DNA of 64,000 bases from positions 102,701 to 166,700 of the forward strand of contig RHKY01000007.1 in assembly GCA_008363385.1 (NCBI GenBank), written 5' to 3'. The notes below the pieces were generated by a model. That model was not told the DNA's origin. It saw only the letters and a list, made by a program, of their open reading frames with translations, and made no database searches. The DNA comes from Acidobacteriota bacterium (lineage in GTDB: Bacteria; Acidobacteriota; Thermoanaerobaculia; UBA5066). Made by a program: the position numbers and the translations under genes. Every line of letters starts with the position of its first letter. Within the stretch, counting starts at the first letter, position 1. Positions 17,879-26,879 of the stretch are shown here, piece by piece.

Positions 17879-19551
17879 AGATTGTTGAGATCGCCATCCA
17901 CAACTTCCGGTCCATCGCGGATGCCACGATCGCCATCGGCGACTACTCGATGCTCATCGGTGCGAACAACGCCGGGAAGAGCAACGCGATTGACGCTCTC
18001 CGCGTGTTCTACGAGAGCCTCAAGTACGAGCCGGATCGCGACTTCCCGAAGTTCCCTGTAACGGACGACGAGAGCTGGATCGACATCGAATACGAGCTGA
18101 CGGAGGCGGAAGACGCGTCGTTGAAGGACGCGTACCGTCGCGCAGACCGCCGAGCGAAGGTTCGGAAGGTGCTCAGAACGAGCGAGAAGGGTGCCGACGG
18201 CAAGGCGAAGCAGGGAATCTACGCCTACATCGGACCGAGCGTGTCGGACGAGCACTTCTACGGCGCGAAGAATGTCCAGCAGGGAAAGCTCGGGGAGATC
18301 ATCTACATCCCGGCGGTGAGCACCCTCGACGAGCACACGAAGCTCTCGGGACCATCGGCGCTCCGGAGTCTCGTTGGCGAGATCGTGAAGAAGCTCGTTC
18401 AGTCGAGCGCCGCTTACAGGGAGCTGTCGGAGAACTTCGGGAACTTCGCCGAGTCGTTCAAGCAGGAGACGACGTCCGACAACCGTTCCATCGCGCGCCT
18501 GGAAACGGACATCAATGCCGAGATCTCCGAGTGGGAAGCGAGCTTCGAGCTCGCGATCAACCCGGTGTCGGAGTCCGACATCGTGAGGAACCTCGTGTCC
18601 TTCAAGATCCTCGACAAGGTCCTCGATAAGCGGATGGAGCCTGGGCAGTTCGGGGAGGGATTCCAGCGGCACCTCGTCTACGCTCTGATACGGCTCGCCG
18701 CCCGGTATCAAGAAGCACCGGTGGTCGCGACGAAGAAGGAGTTCTCGCCACGGATGACCACGCTCCTCTTCGAGGAGCCCGAGGCCTGCCTCCATCCGAT
18801 TCAGCAGTCGTCGCTCGCCCGGAGTCTCCGGGCCCTAGCGAAGCGAGACGGCGTGCAGACGATCCTCACGTCCCACTCGCCCTACTTCGTGTCGCCGAAC
18901 GCCGACGAGCTGTCTTCGATTGCCCGGCTCCGCCGCGTCGAAGGACGCACGCACGTGGGGCAGCTCAGCGCCGACGACGTGAAGACCGTGTTCTCAGAGA
19001 ACCTGAAGATCAACGACCTCGTGAGGGGGACGAAGTACGAGGCAGCCGAAGACGACTACCGCGAGGACATGGAGGCGGTGAAGTACTTCCTCTGGCTCAA
19101 CCCCGAACGCTGCGGTGCGTTCTTCGCCGGGCACGTCCTCCTCGTCGAGGGACCGACGGAACGCGTCGCGCTGAATTATCTGATCGACGAGGGGAAGATC
19201 GACTCCCCGAGGGGCGGCGTCTTCATTCTCGACTGCCTCGGGAAGTTCAACCTCCACCGATTCATGAATCTCCTCGGCCCCCTCGGCGTGCGCCATTCCG
19301 TCCTCTTCGACGGGGACGGCGAGAAGAAGCCACACGCGGAGATACGAAATCTCATCGAGGCCTCGCGAGGTCCGCACACGGTCAAGGTGGAGAACTTCAC
19401 GGACGACATCGAGACCTTCCTGGGCGTGCCGTGCACAGAGAAGGTGCGTTCGGATCGAAAGCCGCAACGGCTCCTTCTGAAGTTGAAGGAAGGAAGCGTC
19501 AAGGTGGACCGAATCGATTCGCTTGCTGCGCTGGTGCAGGGGCTCCTGTAG
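17875..19551 (+). CDS. OLD-family ATP-dependent nuclease within the RM operon
   Basis: A 558-residue protein of the overcoming-lysogenization-defect (OLD) type. The ABC-like ATPase part has Walker A GANNAGKSN at residues 29-37, and a later EEPEACLHP segment with the ABC-signature/Walker B pattern followed by TSHSPYF. A C-terminal TOPRIM nuclease domain has LLVEGPTE (Glu425) and DGDGE (Asp479, Asp481). OLD proteins cut DNA and several act in phage defence. It overlaps hsdS by 4 bp and lies 66 bp before hsdR, so it is an integral operon member, as RloA-like ATPases are in some type I loci. Confidence 0.93.
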   Translation: MKIVEIAIHNFRSIADATIAIGDYSMLIGANNAGKSNAIDALRVFYESLKYEPDRDFPKFPVTDDESWIDIEYELTEAEDASLKDAYRRADRRAKVRKVLRTSEKGADGKAKQGIYAYIGPSVSDEHFYGAKNVQQGKLGEIIYIPAVSTLDEHTKLSGPSALRSLVGEIVKKLVQSSAAYRELSENFGNFAESFKQETTSDNRSIARLETDINAEISEWEASFELAINPVSESDIVRNLVSFKILDKVLDKRMEPGQFGEGFQRHLVYALIRLAARYQEAPVVATKKEFSPRMTTLLFEEPEACLHPIQQSSLARSLRALAKRDGVQTILTSHSPYFVSPNADELSSIARLRRVEGRTHVGQLSADDVKTVFSENLKINDLVRGTKYEAAEDDYREDMEAVKYFLWLNPERCGAFFAGHVLLVEGPTERVALNYLIDEGKIDSPRGGVFILDCLGKFNLHRFMNLLGPLGVRHSVLFDGDGEKKPHAEIRNLIEASRGPHTVKVENFTDDIETFLGVPCTEKVRSDRKPQRLLLKLKEGSVKVDRIDSLAALVQGLL

Positions 19552-19617
19552 CGCTGAAGAGTCAGAACGCCACAGAGCGGCTATCTCCATGCGCTGGAAT
19601 CGATTACGCTGAGAATA

Positions 19618-22600
19618 ATGCGCCGCAGTGATTACTCCGAAGCCCGGCTCGTGGAGAAGCCGTCCATCGCCCTCTTCCGGGAGATGGGCTGGGAGACGAT
19701 CGACGCCTACGAGGAGACCTTCGGCGCGAGCGGCACGCTCGGACGCGACACCGCCCAGGAGGTCGTCCTCGTCCCGCGGCTCCTCGTCGCCCTCCGGCGG
19801 CTCAACCCCGGACTCGCCGAAGACGCCCTCCGCCAGGCCGTCGACCAGCTCACGCGCGACCGGCGGGTCCTCTCGGCGGAGAACGCGAACCGCGAGGTCT
19901 ACGAGCTCCTGAAGGGAGGCGCCGACGTGAAGGTCCACCACCCCGACGGCAGCGAGTCGCCGGAGAAGGTCCGCCTCGTCGACTGGGACGACCCGAGGGG
20001 CAACGACCTCCTCCTCGTCTCGCAGCTCTGGGTGACGGGCGACCTCTACCGCAGGCGGGCGGACCTCGTGGGGTTCGTGAACGGCATCCCGCTCGTCTTC
20101 GTCGAGCTCAAGGCGAGTCACAAGCGCCTCGAGGAAGCCTACAAGAACAACCTCCGTGACTACCGGAGCACAATCCCGCAGCTCTTCTGGTTCAACGCCT
20201 TCGTCGTCCTCTCGAACGGCTCCGACGCCCGGATCGGCTCCACGACCGCCGCCTGGGAGCACTTCGCCGCCTGGAAGAAGATCAACGACGAGGGGGAGGA
20301 GGGCGTCATCTCGCTCGAGACGCTCCTGCGCGGCACGTGCGAGCCGGGCCGGATGCTCGACCTCGTGGAGAACTTCACCGTCTTCGAGGAGGTCACGGGC
20401 GGCGTCGTGAAGAAGCTCGGGAAGACGCACCAGGTGCTCGGGGTGAACCGCGCCATCGCCGCCCTCGCCCAGGCCCGCGCGAACGAGGGGCGCCTCGGGG
20501 TCTTCTGGCACACGCAGGGCAGCGGCAAGAGCCTCTCCATGATCTTCTTCGCCCAGAAGATCCTCAGGAAGGTGCCGGGGAACTGGACGTTCGTCGTCGT
20601 GACCGACCGCGACGAACTCGACGAGCAGGTCTTCAAGCAGTTCGTCGCCTGCGGGGCCGTCCGCGGCAAGGAGGTCCACGCCCAGGACGGCAGGCAGCTC
20701 AAGGCCCTCCTCTCTGCGGACCACCGCTACGTCTTCACCCTCATCCAGAAGTTCCACACCGAGCGGGGCGCCACGTACCCGACGCTCTCGACCAGGCCGG
20801 ACGTCATCGTCATCACCGACGAGGCGCACCGGAGCCAGTACGACATCTTCGCGATGAACATGCGCCGGGCGCTCCCGAAGGCGTCGTTCATCGGCTTCAC
20901 CGGCACGCCGCTCATGGCGGGCGAGGAGAAGACGAAGGAGGTCTTCGGCGGCTACGTCAGCGTCTACAACTTCCGCCAGGCGATCGAGGACGGGGCCACG
21001 GTCCCCCTCTACTACGACAACCGCATCCCGGAGCTCCAGCTCACGAACGACCGGCTCACCGACGACATCTACGACGTCATCGAGGAGGCCGCCCTCGACA
21101 GCGAGCAGGAGAAGAAGCTCGAGCGCGCCCTCGGGCAGGACTACCACCTCATCACGCGCGACGACCGCCTCGAGCGCGTCGCCGAGGACATCGTCGCGCA
21201 CTTCATGGGCCGGGGTCAGCGCGGGAAGGCGATGGTCGTCTGCATCGACAAGGCGACGGCCGTCCGCATGTACGACAAGGTCCAGACGTACTGGAAGCGC
21301 TACGAGGAGCGCCTCGCCGCGAGCCTGCCCGGCAAGCCCACCGCCGAGCAGGAGCGCCTCCGCGGCACGCTCGCCTGGATGGCGGAGACCGACATGGCCG
21401 TCGTCGTCTCCCAGGCCCAGAACGAGGCCGAGGACATGAAGGCGAAGGGCCTCGACATCGTCTGCCACCGCAAGCGCATGGTGAGCGAGGACCTCGACAC
21501 GAAGTTCAAGGACCCGGATGACCCGTTCCGCATCGTCTTCGTCTGCGCGATGTGGATGACGGGCTTCGACGTGCCGAGCTGCTCGACGATCTACCTCGAC
21601 AAGCCGCTCCGGAACCACACGCTCATGCAGACGATCGCCCGCGCGAACCGCGTGGCGAAGGACAAGGTGAACGGGACGATCGTCGACTACGTCGGCGTGC
21701 TCAGGAACCTGCACAAGGCCCTCGCCATCTACGCCACGCCGGGCGCGGGCGGGGCCGGTGGCGACACGCCGGTGAAGGACAAGGAGGAGCTCCTCGAGCT
21801 CCTCGGGACGGCGATCGCGGACGTCGAGGCCTTCTGCGCCGAGCGCGGCGTCGTCCTCCGGTCGCTCCTCACGAGCGGCGCGGCCGGGTTCAAGAAGGTG
21901 AAGGAGCTGGACGACGCAGCGTCGGTCCTCGTGGAGAAGAAGACGGCGGAGGCAGTGGACGACTCCGTCGAGAAGGTCATCCTGAACGACGAGCTGAAGC
22001 AGCGCTTCCTCCAACTCGCCTCGACCGTCTCGCGCCTCTACCGGGCGATTCTCCCCGACCCCGCGGCCGGGAAGTACGCCCCGGAGTGCGCCCTCATCAG
22101 CGTCCTCGCTGACAAGGTCAGGAGCTTCCTCCCGCCGCCCGACATCTCGGCGGTGATGGGCGCCATCGACCAGGTCCTCGACCGCTCCATCGCGGCCCAG
22201 GGCTACGTGATCCGCGAGCGCCCCGACGGCTGGGGGCGCGTCGACCTCTCGCAGATCGACTTCGAGGCCCTCCAGGCGGCATTCCAGAAGGGGCGGAAGC
22301 GCACCGAGGTCGAGCGGCTCCGCGCCCTGATCGGTCAGAAGCTCCAGGCGATGGTCGCGCTGAACAAGAGCCGAATCGACTTCGTCGAGAAGTTCAAGGA
22401 GATGATCGACGAGTACAACGCCGGGAGCATGAACGTGGAGGAGTTCTTCCGGCAGCTCGTCGACTTCGCGCGGACGCTCACGGAGGAGGAGAAGCGGGCC
22501 GTCTCGGAGAACCTCACCGAGGAGGAGCTCGCCCTCGTCGACATCCTCACGAAGCCGGACCCCGTCCTATCAAAGGCCGAGCTCGCCGCCGTGAAGAAGG

Positions 22601-22830
22601 TGGCGAAGGACCTCCTCGAGAAGCTGAAGGCCGAGAAGCTCGTCTACGAGTGGCGGAAGCGCCAGCAGTCACGCGCGGCGGTCCGGCTCTGGATCGAGCG
22701 GGAGCTCGACGCCCTGCCGCGGGCCTTCACGCCGGAGGTATACGAGCGGAAGTGCGAGCGGACGTTCGAGCACGTCTTCAATTCGTACTTCGGCGACGGG
22801 AGGAGCGTGTACACCCAAGCGGTGGCGTGA
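19618..22830 (+). CDS. hsdR: Type I restriction enzyme subunit HsdR
   Basis: A 1,070-residue motor and nuclease subunit. The N-terminal PD-(D/E)XK nuclease has NDLLLV and VELKA at 162-166 (Glu163, Lys165). The SF2 helicase has Walker A GSGKS at 301-305, DEAH at 401-404, and later motifs (GFTGTPL, FDVPSCSTIYLDK, ARANR). A helical C-terminal domain follows. The complex would translocate DNA and cut away from the recognition site when the target is unmethylated. Length is typical of the family. Start ATG 19618 follows a 66-bp gap after the OLD gene. No frameshift or missing motif was seen. Confidence 0.96.
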   Translation: MRRSDYSEARLVEKPSIALFREMGWETIDAYEETFGASGTLGRDTAQEVVLVPRLLVALRRLNPGLAEDALRQAVDQLTRDRRVLSAENANREVYELLKGGADVKVHHPDGSESPEKVRLVDWDDPRGNDLLLVSQLWVTGDLYRRRADLVGFVNGIPLVFVELKASHKRLEEAYKNNLRDYRSTIPQLFWFNAFVVLSNGSDARIGSTTAAWEHFAAWKKINDEGEEGVISLETLLRGTCEPGRMLDLVENFTVFEEVTGGVVKKLGKTHQVLGVNRAIAALAQARANEGRLGVFWHTQGSGKSLSMIFFAQKILRKVPGNWTFVVVTDRDELDEQVFKQFVACGAVRGKEVHAQDGRQLKALLSADHRYVFTLIQKFHTERGATYPTLSTRPDVIVITDEAHRSQYDIFAMNMRRALPKASFIGFTGTPLMAGEEKTKEVFGGYVSVYNFRQAIEDGATVPLYYDNRIPELQLTNDRLTDDIYDVIEEAALDSEQEKKLERALGQDYHLITRDDRLERVAEDIVAHFMGRGQRGKAMVVCIDKATAVRMYDKVQTYWKRYEERLAASLPGKPTAEQERLRGTLAWMAETDMAVVVSQAQNEAEDMKAKGLDIVCHRKRMVSEDLDTKFKDPDDPFRIVFVCAMWMTGFDVPSCSTIYLDKPLRNHTLMQTIARANRVAKDKVNGTIVDYVGVLRNLHKALAIYATPGAGGAGGDTPVKDKEELLELLGTAIADVEAFCAERGVVLRSLLTSGAAGFKKVKELDDAASVLVEKKTAEAVDDSVEKVILNDELKQRFLQLASTVSRLYRAILPDPAAGKYAPECALISVLADKVRSFLPPPDISAVMGAIDQVLDRSIAAQGYVIRERPDGWGRVDLSQIDFEALQAAFQKGRKRTEVERLRALIGQKLQAMVALNKSRIDFVEKFKEMIDEYNAGSMNVEEFFRQLVDFARTLTEEEKRAVSENLTEEELALVDILTKPDPVLSKAELAAVKKVAKDLLEKLKAEKLVYEWRKRQQSRAAVRLWIERELDALPRAFTPEVYERKCERTFEHVFNSYFGDGRSVYTQAVA

Positions 22831-23025
22831 CGACGCTGCACGGCAGGACTCAGACTCCCGTCGCACCCGTCCGTTGCTGAGCTCGCCAGCCTCGAGGTAC
22901 TGCCACGACCTCCCCGACCAGAAAGCCCGGGAGGCGGCAAACGCCACCCCCCGGGATCCAGGGAAGAGGATGAGAAGGAGCGGCTCTCGGGATCCGTTCG
23001 CCCCGGAGGGACAGGGCGGCCATGC

Positions 23026-23253
23026 CTACGGTGGCGGCGCCGTCGTGACGTCGTCGAGGTGATCGCTCTCCCAGCGGTCCTCGCCGGTGCCGAGGCGGCC
23101 GTCCGCGTCGAAGAAGTCGTCGAGGATCCGATTCACGAGGGTGGTCATCGGGACCCGCCGACCCTGGCTCTCCAGGAGCCAGATCTTCAGCCGGTAGAGC
23201 CGCCGGACGTTTCGGTCCTCTATGAAGGGCTGATAGAGGCCGAGGCGGGCCAC
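23026..23253 (-). CDS. Ribbon-helix-helix-like small protein
   Basis: A 75-residue protein from GTG 23253, with GAGG about 7 bases upstream. A strand-like segment with RRLYRLKIWLLE followed by GRRVPMTTLVNRILDDFFD has the spacing of an Arc/CopG-type ribbon-helix-helix DNA-binding fold. Such proteins are usually autorepressors or antitoxins. It is the last gene of the chain that begins at the ArdC-like gene, and the acidic tail may be disordered. Confidence 0.6.
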   Translation of the reverse strand: MARLGLYQPFIEDRNVRRLYRLKIWLLESQGRRVPMTTLVNRILDDFFDADGRLGTGEDRWESDHLDDVTTAPPP

Positions 23254-23262
23254 GGGCGCACC

Positions 23263-23559
23263 TCAGAACGCCTCGTCGATGCCGTGCAGCTCGTCGTCCT
23301 CCCCGTAGAGGGTGGCGACGGACGCGTGGCAGTGGAGGCACTCGACCGGGGGCCCCTCGTAGAGGAGCTCGTAGCCGACGACGCACCAGGCCCGCTCCTC
23401 GGTCGAGAGCGGGTCGAGGAAGGACGAGACGGCGTTCAGGCAGGCGGCGCAGCGGTACTCGCCGTCCACCGTCACGTAGAGGACCGGCACCATGTCGGCG
23501 GGGACGACGGAGAGGAGCTTGCCGTCGGGTCCCCTGAACGAATCGGGGAAGACGAGCAT
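23263..23559 (-). CDS. Small cysteine-rich protein
   Basis: A 98-residue protein with two separated cysteine pairs: CAAC in the middle and CLHC later, a pattern that would bind one zinc. Between them is a helical segment (FLDPLSTEERAWCVVGYELLY). The start ATG 23559 overlaps the stop of the upstream gene (TGATG). No family recognised. Confidence 0.65.
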   Translation of the reverse strand: MLVFPDSFRGPDGKLLSVVPADMVPVLYVTVDGEYRCAACLNAVSSFLDPLSTEERAWCVVGYELLYEGPPVECLHCHASVATLYGEDDELHGIDEAF

Positions 23560-23819
23560 CAGTTCACCTCCCTCCAGTGGACGCGGTCGTCGAGGAGGGG
23601 GGACCAGTCGCCCTCCTCCATCGTCTCGTAGTCGATGACGGACTCGATGGCGAGCTTGCCGCTCGGGTCGTAGGCAAACTCGATCGAGATGTCCTTCTCG
23701 CAGCGAAGACACGGGGTCACGAGCGTCTCGCTCCGGAATCCCTCGGCCGGGACTCGGCCGCGCTCGCCCCAGAACTCCCCGCAGGCGGGACAGAGGATGA
23801 CGAACCACGGGTGCGGCAT
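23559..23819 (-). CDS. Small zinc-finger-like protein
   Basis: An 86-residue protein starting MPHPWFVILCPACGEFWG; the ATG at 23819 was chosen over 23864 because it overlaps the previous stop. CPAC and CLRC pairs about 30 residues apart give a four-cysteine zinc ribbon. The C-terminal half is acidic (YETMEEGDW). It is coupled to both neighbours by overlapping start/stop codons. Confidence 0.65.
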   Translation of the reverse strand: MPHPWFVILCPACGEFWGERGRVPAEGFRSETLVTPCLRCEKDISIEFAYDPSGKLAIESVIDYETMEEGDWSPLLDDRVHWREVN

Positions 23820-24040
23820 CAGGAGCCCTCGTCGGCGCGCATGTAGTCCGCCGCCGTGAAGCAAGCGTCAGGGAACTCGGTCTCCGGCTCCTCGTCGGCC
23901 GGGACGAGGCCGTCGGTGAAGTCGTCGAACGCGTCGGTCATCTCCCGGGCGCAGGCCGGGCAGAGGAGGACCGGCTCGTCGGTCTCGAGGTCGAGGTAGG
24001 TCTTCACCCCTCTGGTGGCGCCGCAGTCCTCGCAGCTCAT
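23819..24040 (-). CDS. Small zinc-ribbon-like protein
   Basis: A 73-residue protein starting MSCEDCGATRG at ATG 24040. CEDC and CPAC about 25 residues apart form a compact zinc-binding site. The rest is very acidic (DDFTDGLVPADEEPETEF), resembling a DNA-mimic or protein-interaction tail. Both ends overlap neighbouring genes. No family recognised. Confidence 0.65.
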   Translation of the reverse strand: MSCEDCGATRGVKTYLDLETDEPVLLCPACAREMTDAFDDFTDGLVPADEEPETEFPDACFTAADYMRADEGS

Positions 24041-24279
24041 GCGACACCTCGCGATCGGATGGCGCCGAGGCAGCGGCGGCACGGAACCCACCGCCGCCCG
24101 GCCTGAGTCACGGGGGACCCAGGGAGGGCTCGTCTCCCGCAGGCGCAGCGGCCGGAGAGGACCGCCCTCTGCCGGGCCCGCGTGCACTCCAGGCAGACCT
24201 CCCAGCGCTGGGCGTCGATGACCCCGAGGGGCTCGCCGCACCCCGTGCAGGTGCGGGGATCGAAGGTCGACATCTGCAC
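24037..24279 (-). CDS. Small cysteine-rich (double zinc-finger) protein
   Basis: An 80-residue, basic protein with four close cysteine pairs: CTGC, CLEC, CACG (with a further Cys just before) and CRRC. Two zinc knuckles are likely. ATG 24279 or ATG 24273 could be the start. It overlaps the next gene by 4 bp (ATGA). It contrasts with the acidic protein encoded right after it, so the two may bind each other or nucleic acid; this is a guess. Confidence 0.6.
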   Translation of the reverse strand: MQMSTFDPRTCTGCGEPLGVIDAQRWEVCLECTRARQRAVLSGRCACGRRALPGSPVTQAGRRWVPCRRCLGAIRSRGVA

Positions 24280-24283
24280 CTCC

Positions 24284-24568
24284 TCACCTCGATGACGGGG
24301 TGACGAAGAGGACGAAGGGACGGCGCAGGTACGAGACGGTGGCGAAAGGGCCGTCGGCCCCGCAGGCCAGGTGGTGGAGCCGGACCATCGAGTCGAGCTC
24401 CCTCGAGAAGGACTGCTGGAACCCCTGCTCGTCGTTCCGGACCGAGACGAGGTCGAGGAAGTGCTCGACCCCTCCGACCTGGATCGACCCGCGGAGCCAG
24501 CTCTCGGGCCGGATCCCCAGGTGCTGGCCGGCGGGAGAGAGGCGGAGGGCGGCCAGGTCGAGTCTCAT
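24284..24568 (-). CDS. Small protein paralogous to the one at 27707-28027
   Basis: A 94-residue protein. It shares a layout with the 106-residue product of 27707-28027: both start MRL-L, have a PAG segment, then an aromatic PE(A)W, then a GV-(E/D)H beta strand, and end with a YVLFLTP/FVLFVTP motif. It overlaps the ArdC-like gene by 4 bp (ATGA). The repeated beta strands suggest a small beta-barrel or adaptor, but there is no known family match that I can name. Confidence 0.68.
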   Translation of the reverse strand: MRLDLAALRLSPAGQHLGIRPESWLRGSIQVGGVEHFLDLVSVRNDEQGFQQSFSRELDSMVRLHHLACGADGPFATVSYLRRPFVLFVTPSSR

Positions 24569-25392
24569 GCCGCGCTCCGCAGGGCCTCGCCCGGCTGGGC
24601 CTGTCCCCTTCCGGCCCTGAGGATCATGTCGGCCGCCTTGAAGATCCGCTGCGCCGAGTGCTCGGGCAGGGCCTTCCCCGCTCCGTACCAGGACTGGATG
24701 TAGCCGCGGGCGTACTCGGCGCCGGGGAGCCCCAGGGCCTCCAGGCAGAGGAGAGCGACCGCCTCGGCCTCCGCCTCGACCAGCGACTTCGGCAGGTCCG
24801 GCCGGTCGGCGCCCCGCTCGGCGCAGTGACCCAGGAGGACATGCGCCAGCTCGTGGAGCAGCGTCTTGGCCGGAAGGGCCGCCAGCGGGCTCACGGCGAC
24901 GGTGCGCCCGTGGGACACGCCCTGGACGTTCCCGTCGACGAGGTCGAACGGGACGCGGCGGATCGAGAGGGACTCCAGGGCACGGTCCTCGTCCCAGGAC
25001 GGAATCCCGACGGACTCGGTCAGCGGCTCGCCCTCGGTCTGCCCCAGCACGAACCACCGTGCCTTCCAGACGAAGACCGTCCTCATCCGGGGAGCCCCGC
25101 CCTCGGGGGCGGACCGGCGGATCGCCTCGTCCTCCTTCACCCGGACGCTGACCGGCATGCAGAGGACGAGCGCCTTCTCGCCGGCCTTCACCCTCCTTCC
25201 GAGCTCGTTCCACCGCTGGAGGGTGGCGATCGGGCCCGGCGCCAGGTCCCGAATGCGGCACTGGAAGATGGCGGCGGCCTGGTTTCCGAGGCTGTAGCCG
25301 TGGAAGCGGCTGTACGCCTCGAGGATCAGGCCAGGGCGGTTGACCGCGTCGGCCAGGAGGTCGGCCCAGCGGATCGAGAGGGGTGGAGACAT
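24565..25392 (-). CDS. ArdC-like anti-restriction protein (ssDNA-binding + zincin)
   Basis: A 275-residue protein with the two-part ArdC layout. The N-terminal domain (residues 1-115) has the SxGNQ and RVKAGEKALVL features seen in ArdC ssDNA-binding domains. The C-terminal metallopeptidase has HELAH at 180-184 and an acidic EAEAEAVA helix at 206-213 for the third zinc ligand. ArdC proteins of plasmids protect incoming DNA from type I and other restriction. Here it opens a chain of six genes with overlapping or near-touching ends. Confidence 0.85.
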   Translation of the reverse strand: MSPPLSIRWADLLADAVNRPGLILEAYSRFHGYSLGNQAAAIFQCRIRDLAPGPIATLQRWNELGRRVKAGEKALVLCMPVSVRVKEDEAIRRSAPEGGAPRMRTVFVWKARWFVLGQTEGEPLTESVGIPSWDEDRALESLSIRRVPFDLVDGNVQGVSHGRTVAVSPLAALPAKTLLHELAHVLLGHCAERGADRPDLPKSLVEAEAEAVALLCLEALGLPGAEYARGYIQSWYGAGKALPEHSAQRIFKAADMILRAGRGQAQPGEALRSAA

Positions 25393-25485
25393 TCGGGACC
25401 TCCTTCGTGGTCGGGTCCCGGACGCTCCCGCGCCCGGGACGGGGTTCGTCCGGGGCGCAAGGACGGTGAAGCGACGGATCCGAGG

Positions 25486-26121
25486 TCAGCGCTCGAGGTA
25501 GGTCACGGGAACGTCCGGCTCGTCCCAGCAGCGCCGGCAGTCGCGGCAGGCGGGAGGGCTCCGGAGGTCCTTCGGGCAGGTGGTGAGGGACCGGTCCCTG
25601 GTGACGGCGGACCCGGCGGCAAGGCCCGGGACCACCGGCGGATCACCGCCGATCATGAGCGCGCTCGGGCGGACGGTGACGTTCGGGAGGGAGGCCAGGC
25701 GCCGGAGGGCCGAAAGGAGGGAATCGTCGTCGGGACGGCAGCAGCCGCGCACGGCCCAGCTCTTCGTGGGAGCCCAGAAGGAGACGCCGGGAAGCTCGAG
25801 GGCGATCTCGTACCAAGCCTCGACGTAGGCCGGGCTGAAGAAGTCGCCGGCGTCGTGGAGGCGGAAGTACCGTTCGCCGCGCCAGGAGATCCGGTCGGCG
25901 AGGACGGTGACGAACCGCCCCGAGGAGAGGGCCTCGAGGGTCCAGCCGAACCGGAGCTCCTGGGCCTTCCGGACGGTACGCCACCGGTAGCGCTTGCGCC
26001 CGTCGGCGTAGCAGGACCGGCAGACCGAGTTGCCCTCGAGGAGGGAGCCCGGGCAGGTGAGCCTCGCCGGGAGGCTGAAGGAGCTCCCCGGCATGGCGGA
26101 GGTCTGGGTGAGAAGGTGCAT
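25486..26121 (-). CDS. GP88-like protein
   Basis: A 211-residue protein resembling the phage gene product 88 family. It starts MHLLTQTSAMPG and reads SFSLPARLTCPGS...CRSCYADGRKRYRW, the family's Ser-Leu-Pro-Ala and Cys-x2-Cys-Tyr-Ala signature. A cysteine-rich end (CPKD, CRDCRRCW) may bind metal. The function of the family is unknown to me; members occur in phages and conjugative elements. ATG 26121 is preceded by GAAGGAGAAG, a good ribosome-binding site. Confidence 0.75.
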   Translation of the reverse strand: MHLLTQTSAMPGSSFSLPARLTCPGSLLEGNSVCRSCYADGRKRYRWRTVRKAQELRFGWTLEALSSGRFVTVLADRISWRGERYFRLHDAGDFFSPAYVEAWYEIALELPGVSFWAPTKSWAVRGCCRPDDDSLLSALRRLASLPNVTVRPSALMIGGDPPVVPGLAAGSAVTRDRSLTTCPKDLRSPPACRDCRRCWDEPDVPVTYLER

Positions 26122-26879
26122 CGGCTTCTCCTTCGGAAACGCCACACGTGCTTCGGCGCCCCGGGGCGGCCGGCGTCGGGTGAGGGCGGCCCCAATCAGA
26201 GGGACGGGCCGGGTCCACGACCCGCGACGCCGGCCACCCGGGAGCGCCGGGCGGGGGAGGCGGGGGAGGAGAGGAGGCGCCGAAATGCGGAGGAACGCGG
26301 CGAGTAGAGAAGAAAGGCGGCCTCGAGTAGGCGAATGAGGGGAGATCGACCACCGACGCAGTGGACGCGGTCGAGCATCCGGCGAAGGAGGCCGCGCGCA
26401 CGCCGGTCGTTGGCGCCCCCGGGCGGCCGACGTGACCGATCGGCGGGCAGCCGGTGCGGAGCGATCGGGCGACACCCCCGCGCCCGGGGAGCGTCCGCAG
26501 GGTTGGATCACGTCGGCCGCGCGGGAGCGCCGACGGTGGCGATGGCGCGGTAGGAAGGAAGACGCGAGGAGCACGAGAGGCTCGAGGTGCGTGAGGAGGG
26601 ATCCCGCGCCCCGGCGAAGGTCGCCGAGGCGCGGGGCCGGGTTGGGAAGGTGCATCGGCTCCTGGCCGAGCAGCCCGAGTCAAGCGCGGAATCGTCGGTT
26701 CGGGGAGGGCCGTAGGGCTGGTCGTGGGGAAGGCCCACGCGGCCCTCCGGTGCCTCCGGTGTGGCTACCGAGGGGGAGGGTCAGAGCGGCCGTGGGCTTC
26801 CACCACGCGCATCGCTCCGGGTATCAGCCTTCCCCCGCCCGACGCTGCGAACGTGCTTCCGCCTTCACCCCCCAGGGCG
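26122..26879 (-). other. Mostly gene-free stretch with a duplicated translation start
   Basis: No convincing gene was found; the open frames here are Arg/Pro/Ser-rich, as expected of GC-rich non-coding DNA. Near 26640-26660 the ribosome-binding site and first codons of the GP88-like gene recur (GAGCCGATGCACCTTC on the minus strand), followed by unrelated sequence. A frame running from there into the GP88 gene would be 389 codons long but lacks conserved features in its first half. Confidence 0.45.

Noticed and set aside
18994-22014. Long minus-strand open frame opposite OLD and hsdR
   Set aside because: Antisense to recognised hsdR and OLD motifs; the product is a low-complexity Leu/Val/Asp/Arg repeat.
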